A program made the position numbers and the translations under genes. From positions 124,001 through 188,000 of the forward strand of contig NZ_PYWL01000005.1 in NCBI RefSeq assembly GCF_003049525.1: DNA of 64,000 nucleotides, given 5' to 3'. The notes under the pieces are model-generated. The model was not told where the DNA came from and did no database searches. It worked only from the letters and a program-made list of their open reading frames with translations. The DNA comes from Lysinibacillus fusiformis (GTDB lineage: Bacteria; Bacillota; Bacilli; Bacillales_A; Planococcaceae). Positions 18,195 through 26,920 of the stretch are shown here, piece after piece. Every line of letters begins with the position of its first letter. The first letter of the stretch is position 1.

Positions 18195-18219
18195 TAGCAT
18201 ATGTTTTTCAGCTATAAGT
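18195..18219 (-). promoter_or_regulatory. Candidate SigK/SigE mother-cell promoter
   Basis: On the minus strand the -10 CATATGCTA fits CATANNNTA, with AC 14 bases upstream (18218-18219). Short degenerate motifs like this arise by chance, so the call is tentative. Confidence 0.4.
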
Positions 18220-18388
18220 GCATGGGCTAATAAATAGTTACATTGGATATTTATAAAAATCAACGGCAAACATTTTTACTTACAGTGCTTTCTTTATAAT
18301 AAGAACTAAAATGTTGAATGAACCGGTATATTTGTAACAGAAAGTCAATATTTTTAATAAACTAATAATGGAAAAGGGGTGAACTACA

Positions 18389-19573
18389 ATGGAAGAGTCA
18401 AAATTGTATACCACTCAAGAAATTGAAAATTTAAGGCAAAAAATTGAAACCTATAGAGAATCGTTATCTTCATTAAAAATGGGATCGTCAATTGAAGATT
18501 TTCTTTATATGAAGCAGGAGTTTGATGGACTAAAAACGCAGATGGCACATTTAGAGGGGATTACAGAGACATTGGATACTAAACAAAATTCATATATAAA
18601 AGGGTATGATGATCAAATAAGGCTTCTGTCCATTCAGATTGAGTCTCTGAATCAAACCATGGAAGAAATGAATCAAGAAATTTTAGCTGTTTTAAACAAA
18701 TTAGTAACTGTTGAAGGAAATGATACTACAACCATTTCTCCCTCCAATAAAATGCCTTCTCAAACTTCCGCTACTCACATACCTAGACAACCTAGAATGA
18801 TACAGACAGCAGATAAAACTACGATAACATCAGCACAGCCATCTTATAGACTATTACAAAATTTGGCAGGAAAAGCCACAAACCACCAACAAAATGTAAA
18901 TAATAATGGCGCTTCCTCTCCTCATAATGATCGACAGACAACTAAACCTGAAGAGCGGCATTTTAATCAGCAGTATTTTCAATCCATTAATACGCATCCA
19001 AGCCATATATACAATGGCTTATTCAGAAACACGACAGTTGAATCCACCTTCCATTTTAAAAATGCCACGGATGCAAAGGAAGTTCCAGTAAGTGTTTATG
19101 ATCCATCTGCTGTACAGCTCACTTTAAGTGAAGAAGACATCGAGAAAGATCATTTACCATCAACTATTGTTCATGAATCGAGTACTGGAACCGAAAAAAC
19201 AGATGATCCTATAGAGGTTGTGCATTCGAAAAATGAACGTAACAATCATGAGATTTCTGAAGTATCTACAGAATCGTTGGAACAGGTTCATTCGGGGATG
19301 CTTAGCGAGCCAGTTAGTCAAGACAATTCGGCAATAGCTAACGAGCCTCTAAACCAAGTTGTTTCAGAATCAGTAACAGAACCTGCTGACACACATCATT
19401 CTCCTTCATTAGAAACCGAAGAGTATGTTGAAGTGTATAATTCTGAAGAAGTCTATGAGGTTCATTCGTCCCTTGAAAAAGAGAATAAGCAACCTGATCC
19501 TGTAAACACACCAATTGAAGAAAATAAGAAGGGAAAAAACTCATTTTTCGATTTTTTTAAAAGGTGGAGTTAA
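18389..19573 (+). CDS. Coiled-coil and low-complexity protein of the spore-surface locus
   Basis: Family unknown. Residues 1-110 are heptad-rich coiled coil (TTQEIENLRQKIETYRESL). Residues 115-380 are polar, disordered sequence rich in Ser, Thr, Glu, Asn and His, with degenerate repeats (SEPVSQDNS / NEPLNQVVS / TEPADTHHS). The end is a basic aromatic tail (KGKNSFFDFFKRWS). The layout resembles spore-coat morphogenetic scaffolds, but no conserved domain is seen. GAAAAGGGG precedes the ATG. It diverges from the cysteine-rich gene and precedes the BclB-like gene. Confidence 0.65.
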   Translation: MEESKLYTTQEIENLRQKIETYRESLSSLKMGSSIEDFLYMKQEFDGLKTQMAHLEGITETLDTKQNSYIKGYDDQIRLLSIQIESLNQTMEEMNQEILAVLNKLVTVEGNDTTTISPSNKMPSQTSATHIPRQPRMIQTADKTTITSAQPSYRLLQNLAGKATNHQQNVNNNGASSPHNDRQTTKPEERHFNQQYFQSINTHPSHIYNGLFRNTTVESTFHFKNATDAKEVPVSVYDPSAVQLTLSEEDIEKDHLPSTIVHESSTGTEKTDDPIEVVHSKNERNNHEISEVSTESLEQVHSGMLSEPVSQDNSAIANEPLNQVVSESVTEPADTHHSPSLETEEYVEVYNSEEVYEVHSSLEKENKQPDPVNTPIEENKKGKNSFFDFFKRWS

Positions 19574-19589
19574 ATTTATCATTTTATAA

Positions 19590-19635
19590 AACATCCATTA
19601 TGTATGTAAATATACATAGTGGATGTCTTTATGTT
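19590..19635 (+). terminator. Hairpin terminator after the low-complexity gene
   Basis: CATCCATTATGTAT pairs with ATACATAGTGGATG; the T tract that follows is interrupted. Confidence 0.6.
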
Positions 19636-19743
19636 TCAAATAAAGCTGGCTTTAAGAAATCATTGAATTTATAGGTGAAGTAGATATTTGCCCTTAACCC
19701 CTAATCTGAAATGAATAGAATAATGAAGAAAGGGGGTGTAAAA

Positions 19744-20358
19744 ATGTGTTTAAATAATTCTATGTGTGGTTGCTCAAAAAATGGCAATGGTGAATGTACT
19801 GCATTAGGACCTTTTGTAGCGATTGATGCGGCATGTATTACTACGCCTCAAGCAACTGGCTCAATCATTCCTTTCTCTTCTGGTGTCACACCTGTTGTTT
19901 TAGCATCATTAGTTACTGGATTAATTGCAACACCGAGTCTAATCGGATTTGGTACAGCAGTACCTGGTGTTACAATTTTAGGAAATACCATTGATTTATC
20001 TGGGGTTGTAACAGAGGCATTCTCAGTTCCTCGTCCAGGTAATATCACTGCTATTTCTGCATCATTCTCTGCAACAATAGCTATTGCTTTAATTGGAACA
20101 ACAACCGTAACTGCAACAGTTTACCGCGCTCCTGCAGGTAGCACTGTGTTCACTGCAACAACAGCAACTGTCAACTTAGCTCCAGCATTTACTGGTGCCA
20201 TAGCATTAGGCCAAACTTCATTCGCTTCTGCGAACGTAGCACCAGTTCCAGTCGTAACAGGAGACCGTTTATTAATGGTTTACTCTATTACAACTGCCGG
20301 TGTTGCTGTTGCACAAGTTCTAACAGGAACTGCAAGTGCAGGTATTACGATTGCTTAA
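19744..20358 (+). CDS. BclB C-terminal-domain protein (exosporium-type) without collagen repeats
   Basis: After a short cysteine-rich N-terminus (MCLNNSMCGCSKNGNGEC), residues 40 to the end match the trimer-forming C-terminal domain of exosporium glycoprotein BclB: TGSIIPFSSG, LIGFGTAVPGVTILG, then Thr/Ala-rich strands. The GXX collagen-like region that normally precedes this domain is absent. The frame is open from 19711, but AAAGGGGGTG sits six bases before the ATG at 19744. This is the anchor for calling the 15.8-20.4 kb stretch a spore-surface locus. Confidence 0.82.
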   Translation: MCLNNSMCGCSKNGNGECTALGPFVAIDAACITTPQATGSIIPFSSGVTPVVLASLVTGLIATPSLIGFGTAVPGVTILGNTIDLSGVVTEAFSVPRPGNITAISASFSATIAIALIGTTTVTATVYRAPAGSTVFTATTATVNLAPAFTGAIALGQTSFASANVAPVPVVTGDRLLMVYSITTAGVAVAQVLTGTASAGITIA

Positions 20359-20436
20359 GCCTCGATACAATCACCTAGAAAGTAATTTAAATATCCTTCA
20401 TGTATGAAAAAATTGATAGCATTGTACTAAAAAATA

Positions 20437-20475
20437 ATAGGCGATTTCTTTTTCAAGAAATCGCCTATTTCGCAT
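20437..20475 (+). terminator. Shared terminator between the BclB-like gene and yfiT
   Basis: ATAGGCGATTTCTT pairs perfectly with AAGAAATCGCCTAT; T/A tracts lie on both sides, so it can act in both directions. Confidence 0.8.
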
Positions 20476-20480
20476 TTTTA

Positions 20481-21014
20481 CTATTTCGTCAAAGCATTCC
20501 GAATATGCGCCAAATGATGTTTGCCATGCCATGCATATAACCCAATTGCCTGTTCCAATGTTGTCAGACCTGAATCAGGATGATTAAACGCTCGTTGTAA
20601 TTGTTCATCTGTTAAGCTTGTTAATAAGTAAACCCAACGTCCATGTAAACATTCGATTAGTTTAAGAGAAGTCGCTATTGGCATTTCTGAATCTGGTAGC
20701 AGTGCCCACTCAGCTTCATTGTATGGCTTAATAGTTGGCTCGTCCTCTGTTAAACCTAGCTTAAAGCGGATATAGCTGTTCATATGACTATCAGCAATAT
20801 GATGGACTAGCTGTGTTACAGTCCAGCCATTTTCACGATAGGATTTTGCCAATTCCTGCTCACTTGCTCCACTTAATGCTTCTTCAAGCTGCTGTGGTAA
20901 TAAACGAATATCTTCCAACCATTCTTTTACTTGCTGTGATGTCACTTCTGTTGGACATTGAAACTCCCCAATTGGATATCGTAAATCAAAATCGATCAAA
21001 TTACTCTCCTCCAT
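20481..21014 (-). CDS. yfiT: DinB-superfamily putative metal-dependent hydrolase YfiT
   Basis: The 177-residue four-helix protein is close to B. subtilis YfiT (NGWTVTQLVHHIADSHMNSYIRFKLGLTE). The histidines of the nickel/zinc site are visible in LVHHIADSH and in WHGKHHLAHI. YfiT has been linked structurally to bacillithiol-S-transferase-like (BstA) enzymes, so a thiol-transfer or hydrolase role is likely. The ATG at 21012-21014 follows GAGGATATAGAA. It stands alone. Confidence 0.9.
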   Translation of the reverse strand: MEESNLIDFDLRYPIGEFQCPTEVTSQQVKEWLEDIRLLPQQLEEALSGASEQELAKSYRENGWTVTQLVHHIADSHMNSYIRFKLGLTEDEPTIKPYNEAEWALLPDSEMPIATSLKLIECLHGRWVYLLTSLTDEQLQRAFNHPDSGLTTLEQAIGLYAWHGKHHLAHIRNALTK

Positions 21015-21055
21015 TTCTATATCCTCTTACTTTTCCAAAGTGTTTTAGGTCACTA

Positions 21056-21229
21056 TTATTCCTGAATATCATAAATCAACGTATCAAAGTATTTACCATT
21101 TGTATACAGTAAAATTGCCCATTCTCCAGGACTAGGAATTTTTACGCTTGAAGGTCTATGAGCATCTCTCCATTTGCGGGCCCGCCAAGGCCTATGCTCC
21201 ATCCATCCACTAAAATTGGCTGAATAGTT
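21056..21229 (-). pseudogene. Orphan C-terminal protein fragment
   Basis: A 57-codon frame without start codon reads as coding sequence (SGWMEHRPWRARKW, then SPGEWAILLYTNGKYFDTLI) and ends in TAA. It is bounded upstream by a stop and directly abuts a second fragment. I do not recognise the parent family. The most likely reading is the 3' remnant of a deleted gene. Confidence 0.45.
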
Positions 21230-21238
21230 TTAGTATCT

Positions 21239-21424
21239 CTATGGTAGCCTACTACTGTTAAAAGCCTGTTCACCAGCCTGCATACCCTGTTCAATGGATT
21301 CTACCGTTTCACTCAATGCACTAGATGGTGGTGGTGCCGCTGCATACTCTTGAAATGCCTGAATCATCACCTCATGTATAATGGGTGCATCTTTTATTTC
21401 TGCTAATACTAGCTCAGTTAACCT
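21239..21424 (-). pseudogene. N-terminal fragment of a GNAT acetyltransferase
   Basis: From about 21424 the sequence reads LTELVLAEIKDAPIIHEVMI, then AAPPPSSALSETVESIEQG, the N-terminal helix pair of a known GNAT group in Bacillales. It stops after EQAFNSSRLP, before any acetyl-CoA-binding strand. The open frame begins further up at 21484, but that part overlaps a terminator and is not protein-like. The gene has lost about two thirds of its length. Confidence 0.6.
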
Positions 21425-21463
21425 CCACGAATGATTTTTAATACATTTTAATGTATATAAACA

Positions 21464-21499
21464 CAAAAAAACTGTATTACTCATGAAAGAATAATACAG
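21464..21499 (-). terminator. Terminator of the BCCT transporter gene
   Basis: On the minus strand CTGTATTAT pairs with GTAATACAG (one wobble), followed by seven T's, just after the transporter stop. Confidence 0.8.
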
Positions 21500-21508
21500 C
21501 TTATGACC

Positions 21509-23077
21509 TCATTTTTTTTCTTTAGCTTTTGCTTCTTTCTCAAGATGCTTTTTGGCTATCTTCAATCGTTGAATGTCTTTTTTCTTCAGCGGAATAATCT
21601 CATCCTTCATCATTTTAATATAAGAAATCATTAACAACAGTAATATTACCGTAAATGGTAAAGCGGCAATTAACGACGCCGTTTGTAATGCATCTAGCCC
21701 ACCCGTATACAATAAAACACCTGAAATAGAGGCCATTAATATACCCCAAACTAACTTCGACAGTACTGTAGGGTTTAAGGATCCCCTTGTCGTCATACTG
21801 GCCATAATGAAAGTAGCAGAATCGGCTGACGTAATTAAGAAGATAATAATGAGCAAAATCCCAATAAAAGAGGCTATCGTTGAAAGTGGCAAATGCTCTA
21901 ACATTTGAAACAACGCCACTGTTACATCGTTATGAACGGTTTGTGCAATTTGAGCTTCTTGATGCAAATCGAACCACAAGGCAGTACCTCCAAAAACAGC
22001 AATCCAAAAACAAGCAATAAGAGGAGGAATGATTAATACGCCAACAATGAATTCTCGAATGGTCCTACCTTTTGATACACGAGCAATAAAAGAACCAACA
22101 AAGGGTGACCAAGCTATCGCCCACGCCCAATAAAAGATAGTCCAATCCTTTACCCACGTCCCCCCGACATACGGTTGCATCCTTAAACTATATTGAATAA
22201 AGTTTGAAATATAATCGCCTATTGCTAGTGTAAAGGTTTCCATTATAAATACCGTCGGACCTGTTATAAAAACAAATAGCAGTAACACAATCGCTAGCAT
22301 CATATTGACATTACTTAAGATTTTCATTCCCTTTTGAAGGCCTGTAGTGGCAGATAACATATAGCCAATAAACATGATAAGAATAATGACTACTTGGAAG
22401 AGAAATGTATTAGGTAAACCAAAGACAAAGCTTAAACCTCCATTTGTTTGGAGCACGCCCAAGCCAATAGAAGTAGCTACCCCCATAACTGTTGCAATAA
22501 CCGCTAAAATATCAATCGTGCCCTTCACGACTCGATTTTTCCCCGTTACAGGCTCTAAGGCGGTTGAGATGAGCATATTTCTTTTTTTGTTAAATTGCAC
22601 ATACGCCATAACGAGCCCCAATATGGCATAAACAGACCATTGGCTGATTCCCCAATGAAAGAATGAATAGCCCATTGCCAGTCGGGCTGAATCTGTCGTA
22701 AGAGGTTTTGTGTCACTAAAAGGTGGTGAAAAATAATGACTCATTGGTTCAGCTACTCCCCAAAAGACTAGTCCAACCCCAAGTCCTGCAGAAAAGAGCA
22801 TAGAAATCCATGTGAGAAAGCTAAATTCTGGGCGACCATCTTCTGCTCCTAATCGAATAGTGCCATATTTACTAATCGCCAAGCCAAATAGAAAAACCAC
22901 GATTATAAAGACCGCCATTAAGTAAAACCAACCAAAAAAATCCGTCGTCATATGAAAGACACTGTTCGCTACATTCTTAAACTTTTCCGGTATTATTGCC
23001 CCAATAATTACTAAAAGTAAAATGGCTCCACTAGAAATAATAAATACTGGGTTGATTAAATTTTTATTTTTTTGCAT
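21509..23077 (-). CDS. BCCT-family betaine/carnitine/choline transporter
   Basis: The 522-residue protein has 12 predicted membrane helices and the BCCT signature region with its tryptophans (AWAIAWSPFVGSFIARVSKG). The Gly-rich helix MLFSAGLGVGLVFWGVAEP is also typical. It should import a trimethylammonium compatible solute such as glycine betaine with sodium, as OpuD does, and end in a charged cytoplasmic tail (KKHLEKEAKAKEKK). The exact substrate cannot be read. GGAGG precedes the ATG. It is monocistronic with its own terminator. Confidence 0.93.
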   Translation of the reverse strand: MQKNKNLINPVFIISSGAILLLVIIGAIIPEKFKNVANSVFHMTTDFFGWFYLMAVFIIVVFLFGLAISKYGTIRLGAEDGRPEFSFLTWISMLFSAGLGVGLVFWGVAEPMSHYFSPPFSDTKPLTTDSARLAMGYSFFHWGISQWSVYAILGLVMAYVQFNKKRNMLISTALEPVTGKNRVVKGTIDILAVIATVMGVATSIGLGVLQTNGGLSFVFGLPNTFLFQVVIILIMFIGYMLSATTGLQKGMKILSNVNMMLAIVLLLFVFITGPTVFIMETFTLAIGDYISNFIQYSLRMQPYVGGTWVKDWTIFYWAWAIAWSPFVGSFIARVSKGRTIREFIVGVLIIPPLIACFWIAVFGGTALWFDLHQEAQIAQTVHNDVTVALFQMLEHLPLSTIASFIGILLIIIFLITSADSATFIMASMTTRGSLNPTVLSKLVWGILMASISGVLLYTGGLDALQTASLIAALPFTVILLLLMISYIKMMKDEIIPLKKKDIQRLKIAKKHLEKEAKAKEKK

Positions 23078-23165
23078 ACAGCGCCTCCATTAATCCCAGA
23101 CGTTTTACCAAATTTCCTTTATTATGAGTTTCATTCAAGTATTTTATAAATCAAAACTTCCTGAA

Positions 23166-23198
23166 AATAAAAAACCGCATTACCCATAGATAATGCGG
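23166..23198 (-). terminator. Terminator of the siderophore operon
   Basis: On the minus strand CCGCATTA pairs with TAATGCGG around an eight-base loop, followed by TTTTTT. Confidence 0.83.
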
Positions 23199-23205
23199 CT
23201 ATTAT

Positions 23206-23976
23206 TTATTCATTTTTAAAAGCAAAACGTATGGCTCTACTCATAACAGTAGGCACAACAGATGCATGATTTTCGTTTAAAGCTTCATAAAAATCAACCT
23301 TCATTATTTTTTCAAGCATTGTTGCCATTTGTCGTGCATCATCCACCATAAAGGTTTCCAGTTCACCAGCACTAATAAACAATGTTTCCTTCATAGCCTG
23401 ATGCTCATTTAAAAATACTGAGGCACATGGGACTAATTCATGCTCATTCCACCAGATGGAGGGACTGATAGCCAGGTAATGTTGAAAGCTTGTTTGATGG
23501 TGAAATAATTGCCAAAGCGTAAAATAACCCGCTAACGAGTGACCAAATATCGATTGCTGTGCTTTATTTACTGGATAGTTAGCTTCAATCATTGGCTTTA
23601 GTTCTTCTTCTAGGAATCGACTAAAGTTTACTGCCCCACCAAGCTTTTCATGCCCTTTACCTTTAAATCTTGCGGGATAAATATACGTCTCTGCTGGTGC
23701 CGTAAAATCATAAAATCGTCGTTCACGTATATCTTCACCATGCCCAATACCAACTACAATGGATGGTAAAATACCTGTTTTTGGCGCATTACGACTTTGC
23801 AATCGGACTGCTTCTTTAACTAGAGGAAAATAAGAAGAACCATCCAATACATAGATGACAGGAAAACCTTCTGTTGGAGCTTCCTCATTGGGTATATATA
23901 CGTTAATCCCATACGTATAGTCTGCCAATTTTGAAGTCATTTGCTGTGTTGAGTAATCTATTTCTGTTCGATTCAT
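23206..23976 (-). CDS. besA: Siderophore trilactone esterase (BesA/IroE-like)
   Basis: An alpha/beta hydrolase of the esterase-D/IroE type: nucleophile Ser in FGHSLAGYF, a glycine-rich VVGIGHGEDI, YDFTAP, and a C-terminal catalytic His in NENHASVVP. It should cut the ester backbone of the imported ferric trilactone siderophore (bacillibactin in B. subtilis) so iron can be released in the cytoplasm. There is no signal peptide. Its ATG overlaps the ATPase stop by four bases and it ends the uptake operon, as besA does next to feuABC. Confidence 0.87.
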   Translation of the reverse strand: MNRTEIDYSTQQMTSKLADYTYGINVYIPNEEAPTEGFPVIYVLDGSSYFPLVKEAVRLQSRNAPKTGILPSIVVGIGHGEDIRERRFYDFTAPAETYIYPARFKGKGHEKLGGAVNFSRFLEEELKPMIEANYPVNKAQQSIFGHSLAGYFTLWQLFHHQTSFQHYLAISPSIWWNEHELVPCASVFLNEHQAMKETLFISAGELETFMVDDARQMATMLEKIMKVDFYEALNENHASVVPTVMSRAIRFAFKNE

Positions 23977-24773
23977 TTGTTTTCCTCCTTTAAAACGTCA
24001 TAACCATAGCATACAGGTGTATTCGTTGCCGGATCTTCCATAATACGTGCATCAATGTTAAAGACTTGACGCATCACTTCTGCGCTCAAAATTTCCTGTG
24101 GTGTTCCGGTTTGCATGATAACACCCTTTCGCATGGCGATAAGATGATCTGAATACCTAGCGGCATGATTAATATCATGAAGAACCATGACGATTGTACA
24201 TTGATGCTGTTCATTTAAATTTTTCACGATATCAAGTACTTCCAACTGGTGGGCCATATCTAAATAAGTAGTCGGCTCATCAAGCAACAATATACTTGTT
24301 TCCTGTGCCAATGCCATAGCGAGCCATACACGCTGACGCTGTCCTCCAGAAAGCTGTGCTAGCTCTCGATTTCGATATTCCATTGTATTTGTGACCGTTA
24401 ACGCCCACTCAATCATTTTTTCATCCTGATTTGTTAAACGATTGACATTGTTGCGATGTGGATATCGCCCATAAGCAATTAACTCCTCGACTTTTAATTG
24501 CCCCGGTGCGATGGGTGTCTGTGATAATATTGCTAGCTTCTGTGCAATATCCTTTGTCGATAAATTTTGCATATTTTGCTCCTGCAAGTATACCGTGCCC
24601 TGTTGCTTTTTTAAAATTCGTCCTATCGTTTTGAGGAGCGTTGATTTACCACAGCCATTCGGTCCGATAATCGTTGTGACCTTGCCCTCTTCAATCGTTA
24701 AATTTAATCCTTCAAACACTCGAACCTGCTCATAACCCGAAGCCAAATTTTCCATTCTAAATGCAGTTTGCAC
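23973..24773 (-). CDS. yusV: Ferric-siderophore ABC transporter ATP-binding protein (FepC/YusV-like)
   Basis: A 266-residue ABC ATPase of the FecE/FhuC family: Walker A GPNGCGKST, signature LSGGQRQR, Walker B LLLDEPTTYLD and switch His in VLHDINHA. It powers the two FecCD permeases encoded just upstream (11-base gap). In B. subtilis the shared ATPase YusV is encoded elsewhere; here it is inside the operon. Confidence 0.93.
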   Translation of the reverse strand: MQTAFRMENLASGYEQVRVFEGLNLTIEEGKVTTIIGPNGCGKSTLLKTIGRILKKQQGTVYLQEQNMQNLSTKDIAQKLAILSQTPIAPGQLKVEELIAYGRYPHRNNVNRLTNQDEKMIEWALTVTNTMEYRNRELAQLSGGQRQRVWLAMALAQETSILLLDEPTTYLDMAHQLEVLDIVKNLNEQHQCTIVMVLHDINHAARYSDHLIAMRKGVIMQTGTPQEILSAEVMRQVFNIDARIMEDPATNTPVCYGYDVLKEENK

Positions 24774-24784
24774 ACCGTTTCCTC

Positions 24785-25825
24785 CTATGCCTTAGATTTT
24801 ACAAGTAAATACAAGAAATATGGAATTCCTATAATCGACACTACTATTCCAACAGCCAGCTCTGACGGTGCGAATACTGTTTTGCCGATAAAATCAGCTA
24901 GGATTAACAAGCCTGCACCAATCAATGCACTTACTGGCATGACATAACGGTGCTGAATACCAACAAGCTGCTTAGCAATATGTGGCGCCATTAAGCCAAT
25001 AAAACCAATACTTCCTGATACGGATACGCAGGCACTAACTAGTCCCACACTGGCTAACAACAGCTTCATTTTCTCTTTTTCAACAGCAATGCCTAAACTT
25101 GTGATGCTATCCTCTTCCAGCTGAAAATAATCAAGTAAATACGATTTTCTATGCACATAAATTCCTAAAATTAAAAGCCAAGGTAACATAGTAAGAGCAA
25201 AAATCCAATTCGCATTGTAAATGGAACCTGCCATCCAAATGGCTGCAGATTCAAAATCCTGCGCACTCATTTTTAAAGATAGGAACAATGATAAAGCGCC
25301 AAATCCACTGTTAATGGCAATCCCAGTTAATATTAATCGCTGCATATCGAGATGACCGTTTTTTAAAGCAAATGTAAAAATCAATATAGCCGCAATTGTT
25401 CCACCGATAAAACCGAACAATGGCATCATTAAAATGGATAGCCAGCTATTCATATCTGCGCTCACTAATTTTAATTGAAAGAAAAACATAAAAATTACGA
25501 CCGCGGCACCAGCTCCTGCATTAATTCCTAATATCCCTGGATCTGCGAGCCCATTGCGCGTAATACCTTGTAAAACAACCCCAGCCATTCCTAAACCAAT
25601 ACCAACGAGACCAGCTATGACAATTCGTGGTAAGCGGAATTCAAAAATAACAAGATCAAATTTTGGATTAGATTCAATACGCAATAATGTTTTTATGACA
25701 TCCATCACTGACATATCAAAAACACCATTTGTAATATGTAGATAACTTGCAACTAAAATCAAAAGTAAAAGCATCGACATAGTCAAAAAGAATACACTTG
25801 AGGTATTTTTACGCACGTTTTTCAC
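24785..25825 (-). CDS. feuC: FecCD-family siderophore permease
   Basis: The 346-residue permease has about ten membrane helices. The family signatures are RLPRIVIAGLVGIGLGMAG near the N-terminus and GFIGLMAPHIAK in the cytoplasmic loop that contacts the ATPase. It pairs with the preceding permease, overlapping it by 17 bases, to form the membrane channel for the ferric siderophore. The FeuB/FeuC assignment is by gene order. Confidence 0.92.
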   Translation of the reverse strand: MKNVRKNTSSVFFLTMSMLLLLILVASYLHITNGVFDMSVMDVIKTLLRIESNPKFDLVIFEFRLPRIVIAGLVGIGLGMAGVVLQGITRNGLADPGILGINAGAGAAVVIFMFFFQLKLVSADMNSWLSILMMPLFGFIGGTIAAILIFTFALKNGHLDMQRLILTGIAINSGFGALSLFLSLKMSAQDFESAAIWMAGSIYNANWIFALTMLPWLLILGIYVHRKSYLLDYFQLEEDSITSLGIAVEKEKMKLLLASVGLVSACVSVSGSIGFIGLMAPHIAKQLVGIQHRYVMPVSALIGAGLLILADFIGKTVFAPSELAVGIVVSIIGIPYFLYLLVKSKA

Positions 25826-26816
25826 CTCCGTGCTTACGAACTAAATATAAGAAGAATGGTACACCAACCAATGCTGTTAAGACTCCAATTGGCGTTTCAA
25901 ACGGATAATTGACAAAACGGCTCAGGACATCACAAAGCGCCAAGAAAAAGGCACCAATAACCGCTGCACAAGGGATGATATAGCGATAATCCACCCCAAC
26001 AAGGAAACGAGTAATATGAGGAATAACTAACCCTACAAAGGCTATTTTTCCAACGAGAGCAACTGCTGTCCCTGTCAAGCATACGACAGCTAACATACTA
26101 ATAATCCGTACTGCCTTAGTTTTTTGACCTAGTCCCATTGCAATATCCTCACCTAGCGAGGTAATCGTAATGGCCCTCGCACATAATAAGGCCAAAAATA
26201 AACCAGTTAATCCAAATGGAATTGAGAGCATCAGCATATCCATATCTACCATATGTACCTTAGTGTTATACCAAGCACTGACTGTTTGTGATACTTGGAA
26301 ATACATCGCGATCGCTGTAGCTATACTGCTTAAAAATGTCCCAATAACCGTTCCAATAATAGCCAGCCTTACTGGTGATAAACCATTTCGAATTAATGAG
26401 CCAAAGCCAAAAACAATGCCCGCACCCAGTGCAGAACCTAGCATTGACAATAAAATCATCTGATAATTAGGCAGTCCTGGGAAAAAGACAATAGCTAATG
26501 TTATAACAAATGCAGAGCCATCGTTGACACCCATCAATGACGGAGAGGCTAAATAGTTTCGTGTAATTCCCTGCATAACTGCACCCGCAACTGCCAAAAA
26601 TGCTCCAACTAACAGTACTGCGGCTATTCTAGGAATACGTCCTGTTCGTATAATTTGGTGATCAACATTGGAAGAATCAAATGCTGATATTGCCTGCCAC
26701 ACAGTGATTACACTAATATCCTTTGTTCCATACATAACAGAAACAAGTGCCACAAGGGCAATAAGGAAAGGAGATACCGCTAATATTGAAAATGACACTA
26801 TGTTTGTTTTTTTCAA
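25809..26816 (-). CDS. feuB: FecCD-family siderophore permease
   Basis: The 335-residue permease has about nine or ten helices, with TGRIPRIAAVLLVGAFLAVAG near the start and AFVGLVIPHITR in the coupling loop, both typical of the family. It is the first permease of the operon, 104 bases after the binding-protein gene, and overlaps its partner. The Shine-Dalgarno region is weak (AAAGGTG). Confidence 0.92.
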   Translation of the reverse strand: MKKTNIVSFSILAVSPFLIALVALVSVMYGTKDISVITVWQAISAFDSSNVDHQIIRTGRIPRIAAVLLVGAFLAVAGAVMQGITRNYLASPSLMGVNDGSAFVITLAIVFFPGLPNYQMILLSMLGSALGAGIVFGFGSLIRNGLSPVRLAIIGTVIGTFLSSIATAIAMYFQVSQTVSAWYNTKVHMVDMDMLMLSIPFGLTGLFLALLCARAITITSLGEDIAMGLGQKTKAVRIISMLAVVCLTGTAVALVGKIAFVGLVIPHITRFLVGVDYRYIIPCAAVIGAFFLALCDVLSRFVNYPFETPIGVLTALVGVPFFLYLVRKHGGEKRA

Positions 26817-26920
26817 CTTTCACACCTTTTTCTATACCATTTTCTTATCCAAACTTCTATTGAACAAAAGGCCGGTAATAGCCCGGTGATATCACCAAAT
26901 CTACTACCAGCCTGTGTATA

